This document shows, in pieces, positions 62,384-64,000 of a stretch of 64,000 bases of DNA. Source of the stretch: Variovorax sp. OV700 (GTDB lineage Bacteria > Pseudomonadota > Gammaproteobacteria > Burkholderiales > Burkholderiaceae_C); assembly GCF_900099805.1 (NCBI RefSeq), contig NZ_FNDR01000008.1:62001-126000 (forward strand), read 5' to 3'. Under the pieces are notes generated by a model. That model searched no databases. It saw nothing but the letters and a program-made list of their open reading frames with translations, and was not told the DNA's origin. The stretch's first letter is position 1, and every line of letters begins with the position of its first letter. The position numbers and the translations under genes are program-made.

Positions 62384-64000
62384 GTGGGCACCGTCGTCGC
62401 CGGCGCCGTGCCGGTCAATCCGGCCGCTGTGGCCTCGGCCCGGCGGTCGCAGCGCTGGATCTGGGCCTGGGTGGCGCTTGGCTTCGCGGCCTATCTCCTG
62501 CTGCCCTGGTATGCGATCCAGGATTCGAGCTGGTACGAGGCCGTTCCGCAGGTGTTCGGCCAGGCCGAGGGTGCCAACGGGCTGATGCAGGCGGCCACGC
62601 AAGGCCGCAGCTGGCTCTTCATCGGCCTTGCGGGGCTGGCGATGTGCGCCGTCGGCGCCTGGCTGCCGGCCGGCCGCGCGCAGGGGCGCTGGCTGCTGGC
62701 GGGCGGAGCCATCGGCGCCATTGGCCTTGCCGTTGCAGGCTTTGCCATCGGCGCGCGCGGATGGAGCTTCGCGGCACTCAACACGCAGTTCGGCGAGCTG
62801 GCCGTCAATCAGTTCGGCATCGGCGCGGGTGGCTTCATGGCGCTCACCGCGCTCACGCTGCTGGCGGCCTTCGGCATTGCGCGGCTCGGGCTGTTCAAGG
62901 GCGACCTGTTCGTGGCTGCGGCGGTCATCGGCTGCGGCGTGCTGATGGCGCTGTTCATCGCTTACCCGGTGAGCAAGGCGCTGGCCGGTGCATTCTTCAA
63001 TGAAGAGGGGCAATGGTCGATCACGGCCTTCGCCGCTCGCGTGTTCACCGAACGCATCTGGGGGCTGGGCTGCGTTGCAGGCGGGGTGCGCTGCGGAGTG
63101 GCATGGAACACGCTGGTGCTGGCCTTGCTGACCGCCGCCGGCACCACCTTCTTGGGCACGCTGATGGCCCTCATGGCCGAGCGCGGGAGCAAGCGCGGGC
63201 AGGGCGCCTTGCGGGTGCTAGCGCTGCTGCCGATCATCACGCCGCCCTTCGTCGTGGGCCTGGGGCTCATCTTGCTGTTCGGCCGCGCGGGCATCGTCAA
63301 TCAGCTGCTCGAAAACGCGTTCGGCATCGAGCCGACGCGCTGGTTCTACGGCATGCCGGGCGTGCTGGTGGCGCAGCTCTTCGCCTTCACGCCCATCGCC
63401 TTCATGATCATGCGCGGCGTGGTGCAGGGCATTGCGCCCAGCCTGGAAGAGGCCGCGCAGATGCTGCGCGCCGACCGGCGCCGCACCTTCTTCACCATCA
63501 CGCTGCCGCTCTTGAAGCCGGGGCTGGCCAATGCCTTTCTGGTGGGTTTCATCGAGAGCATTGCGGACTTCGGCAACCCTGTGGTGGTGGGCGGCCAGTT
63601 CTCGGTGCTGTCGACCGACATCTTCTTTGCCATTGTCGGCGCGCAGTACGACCAGGGCCGCGCGGCCTCGCTGGCGTGGGTGCTGACGATCTTCGCGCTC
63701 GGCGTTTTCGCGCTGCAGCGTGGCGTGCTCGGCAAGCAGAACTACACCACCGTGAGCGGCAAGGGCGATGCAGGCATTGCAATGGCCCTGCCCGACGGCG
63801 TGCGCCGCACCATCCAGTGCATTGCATTGCCGTGGATCGCGTTCACTGCCGTGGTCTACCTGTTCGCCTTCGCGGGCGGCTTCGTGCAGACCTGGGGGCG
63901 CGACTACAGCTTCACGCTCAATCACTTCAAGAACGCCTTTTCTCTCGAGTGGGGGCAGTTCGGCCTGGTCTGGGCCGGCACGGCGTGGAATTCGCTGATC
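62384..64000 (+). CDS. ABC importer permease, FbpB/AfuB-like, 3' end outside the window
   Basis: From a GTG directly after the receptor's TAA the frame is open to the window edge, 539 codons without a stop. The protein is a double-length permease: several early helices, then a typical BPD domain with FGRAGIVNQLLE and the ATPase-contact loop EEAAQMLRADRRRTFFTITL, then the start of a second domain. AfuB/FbpB iron permeases have this fused form. The GTG abutting the previous stop means coupled translation; no separate ribosome site is visible. The ATPase gene must lie beyond the window. Confidence 0.85.
   Translation, partial: MGTVVAGAVPVNPAAVASARRSQRWIWAWVALGFAAYLLLPWYAIQDSSWYEAVPQVFGQAEGANGLMQAATQGRSWLFIGLAGLAMCAVGAWLPAGRAQGRWLLAGGAIGAIGLAVAGFAIGARGWSFAALNTQFGELAVNQFGIGAGGFMALTALTLLAAFGIARLGLFKGDLFVAAAVIGCGVLMALFIAYPVSKALAGAFFNEEGQWSITAFAARVFTERIWGLGCVAGGVRCGVAWNTLVLALLTAAGTTFLGTLMALMAERGSKRGQGALRVLALLPIITPPFVVGLGLILLFGRAGIVNQLLENAFGIEPTRWFYGMPGVLVAQLFAFTPIAFMIMRGVVQGIAPSLEEAAQMLRADRRRTFFTITLPLLKPGLANAFLVGFIESIADFGNPVVVGGQFSVLSTDIFFAIVGAQYDQGRAASLAWVLTIFALGVFALQRGVLGKQNYTTVSGKGDAGIAMALPDGVRRTIQCIALPWIAFTAVVYLFAFAGGFVQTWGRDYSFTLNHFKNAFSLEWGQFGLVWAGTAWNSLI

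Overview
The window is high-GC DNA of a Gram-negative, non-pathogen-type heterotroph, most likely a member of the Comamonadaceae (Betaproteobacteria) close to Variovorax. The grounds are a porin and a Coq7-type ubiquinone hydroxylase of betaproteobacterial style, a paired cyanophycin synthetase locus, an oxidative pentose pathway with ChvE/GguAB- and YtfQRT/YjfF-type importers, and a general type II secretion system. The taxon is inferred from gene content only. No stretch longer than about 300 bases lacks a gene. I saw no tRNA, rRNA, CRISPR array or insertion sequence.

Layout. Positions 2-1572 hold the end of an unrecognised gene and an exported serine hydrolase. Positions 1595-18530 form a sugar catabolic island: mutarotase, lactonase, SDR dehydrogenase, a GbpR/GguR-like LysR regulator, a semialdehyde dehydrogenase, two complete sugar ABC importers (one nested inside the other), an IlvD/Edd-family sugar-acid dehydratase and a DapA-family keto-deoxy-sugar-acid dehydratase. 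Together they can take an aldopentose, most probably L-arabinose, to 2-oxoglutarate without phosphorylation. ATCAA-N6-TTGAT dyads in the two divergent promoter regions are candidate operators of the LysR protein.

Positions 18564-20001 carry three small minus-strand genes, two of them tandem paralogues of an exported four-cysteine protein. Positions 20172-27903 are a cyanophycin locus: a CphA with an intact Mur-ligase P-loop, a shorter CphA-like protein whose P-loop is lost, and divergently an ABC exporter with an N-terminal soluble domain plus a DUF1854 protein. queC, a YddA/SbmA-type ABC protein, a small lipoprotein and an MFS carrier follow. A Tat-exported phospholipase C with a small lipoprotein, and a 5'-nucleotidase, lie next to the type II secretion genes gspG-H-I-J-K-L-M-N-D-E-F (35733-46364, minus strand), with gspC divergent.

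From 47068 come ilvA, a candidate small RNA with its own promoter, terminator and a CUCCUCC anti-Shine-Dalgarno stretch, an OsmC protein, coq7, a highly expressed porin, a peptide-type ABC operon with an embedded M20 hydrolase, an exported DODA-type dioxygenase, zwf, and a ferric-iron ABC importer whose permease runs off the right edge.
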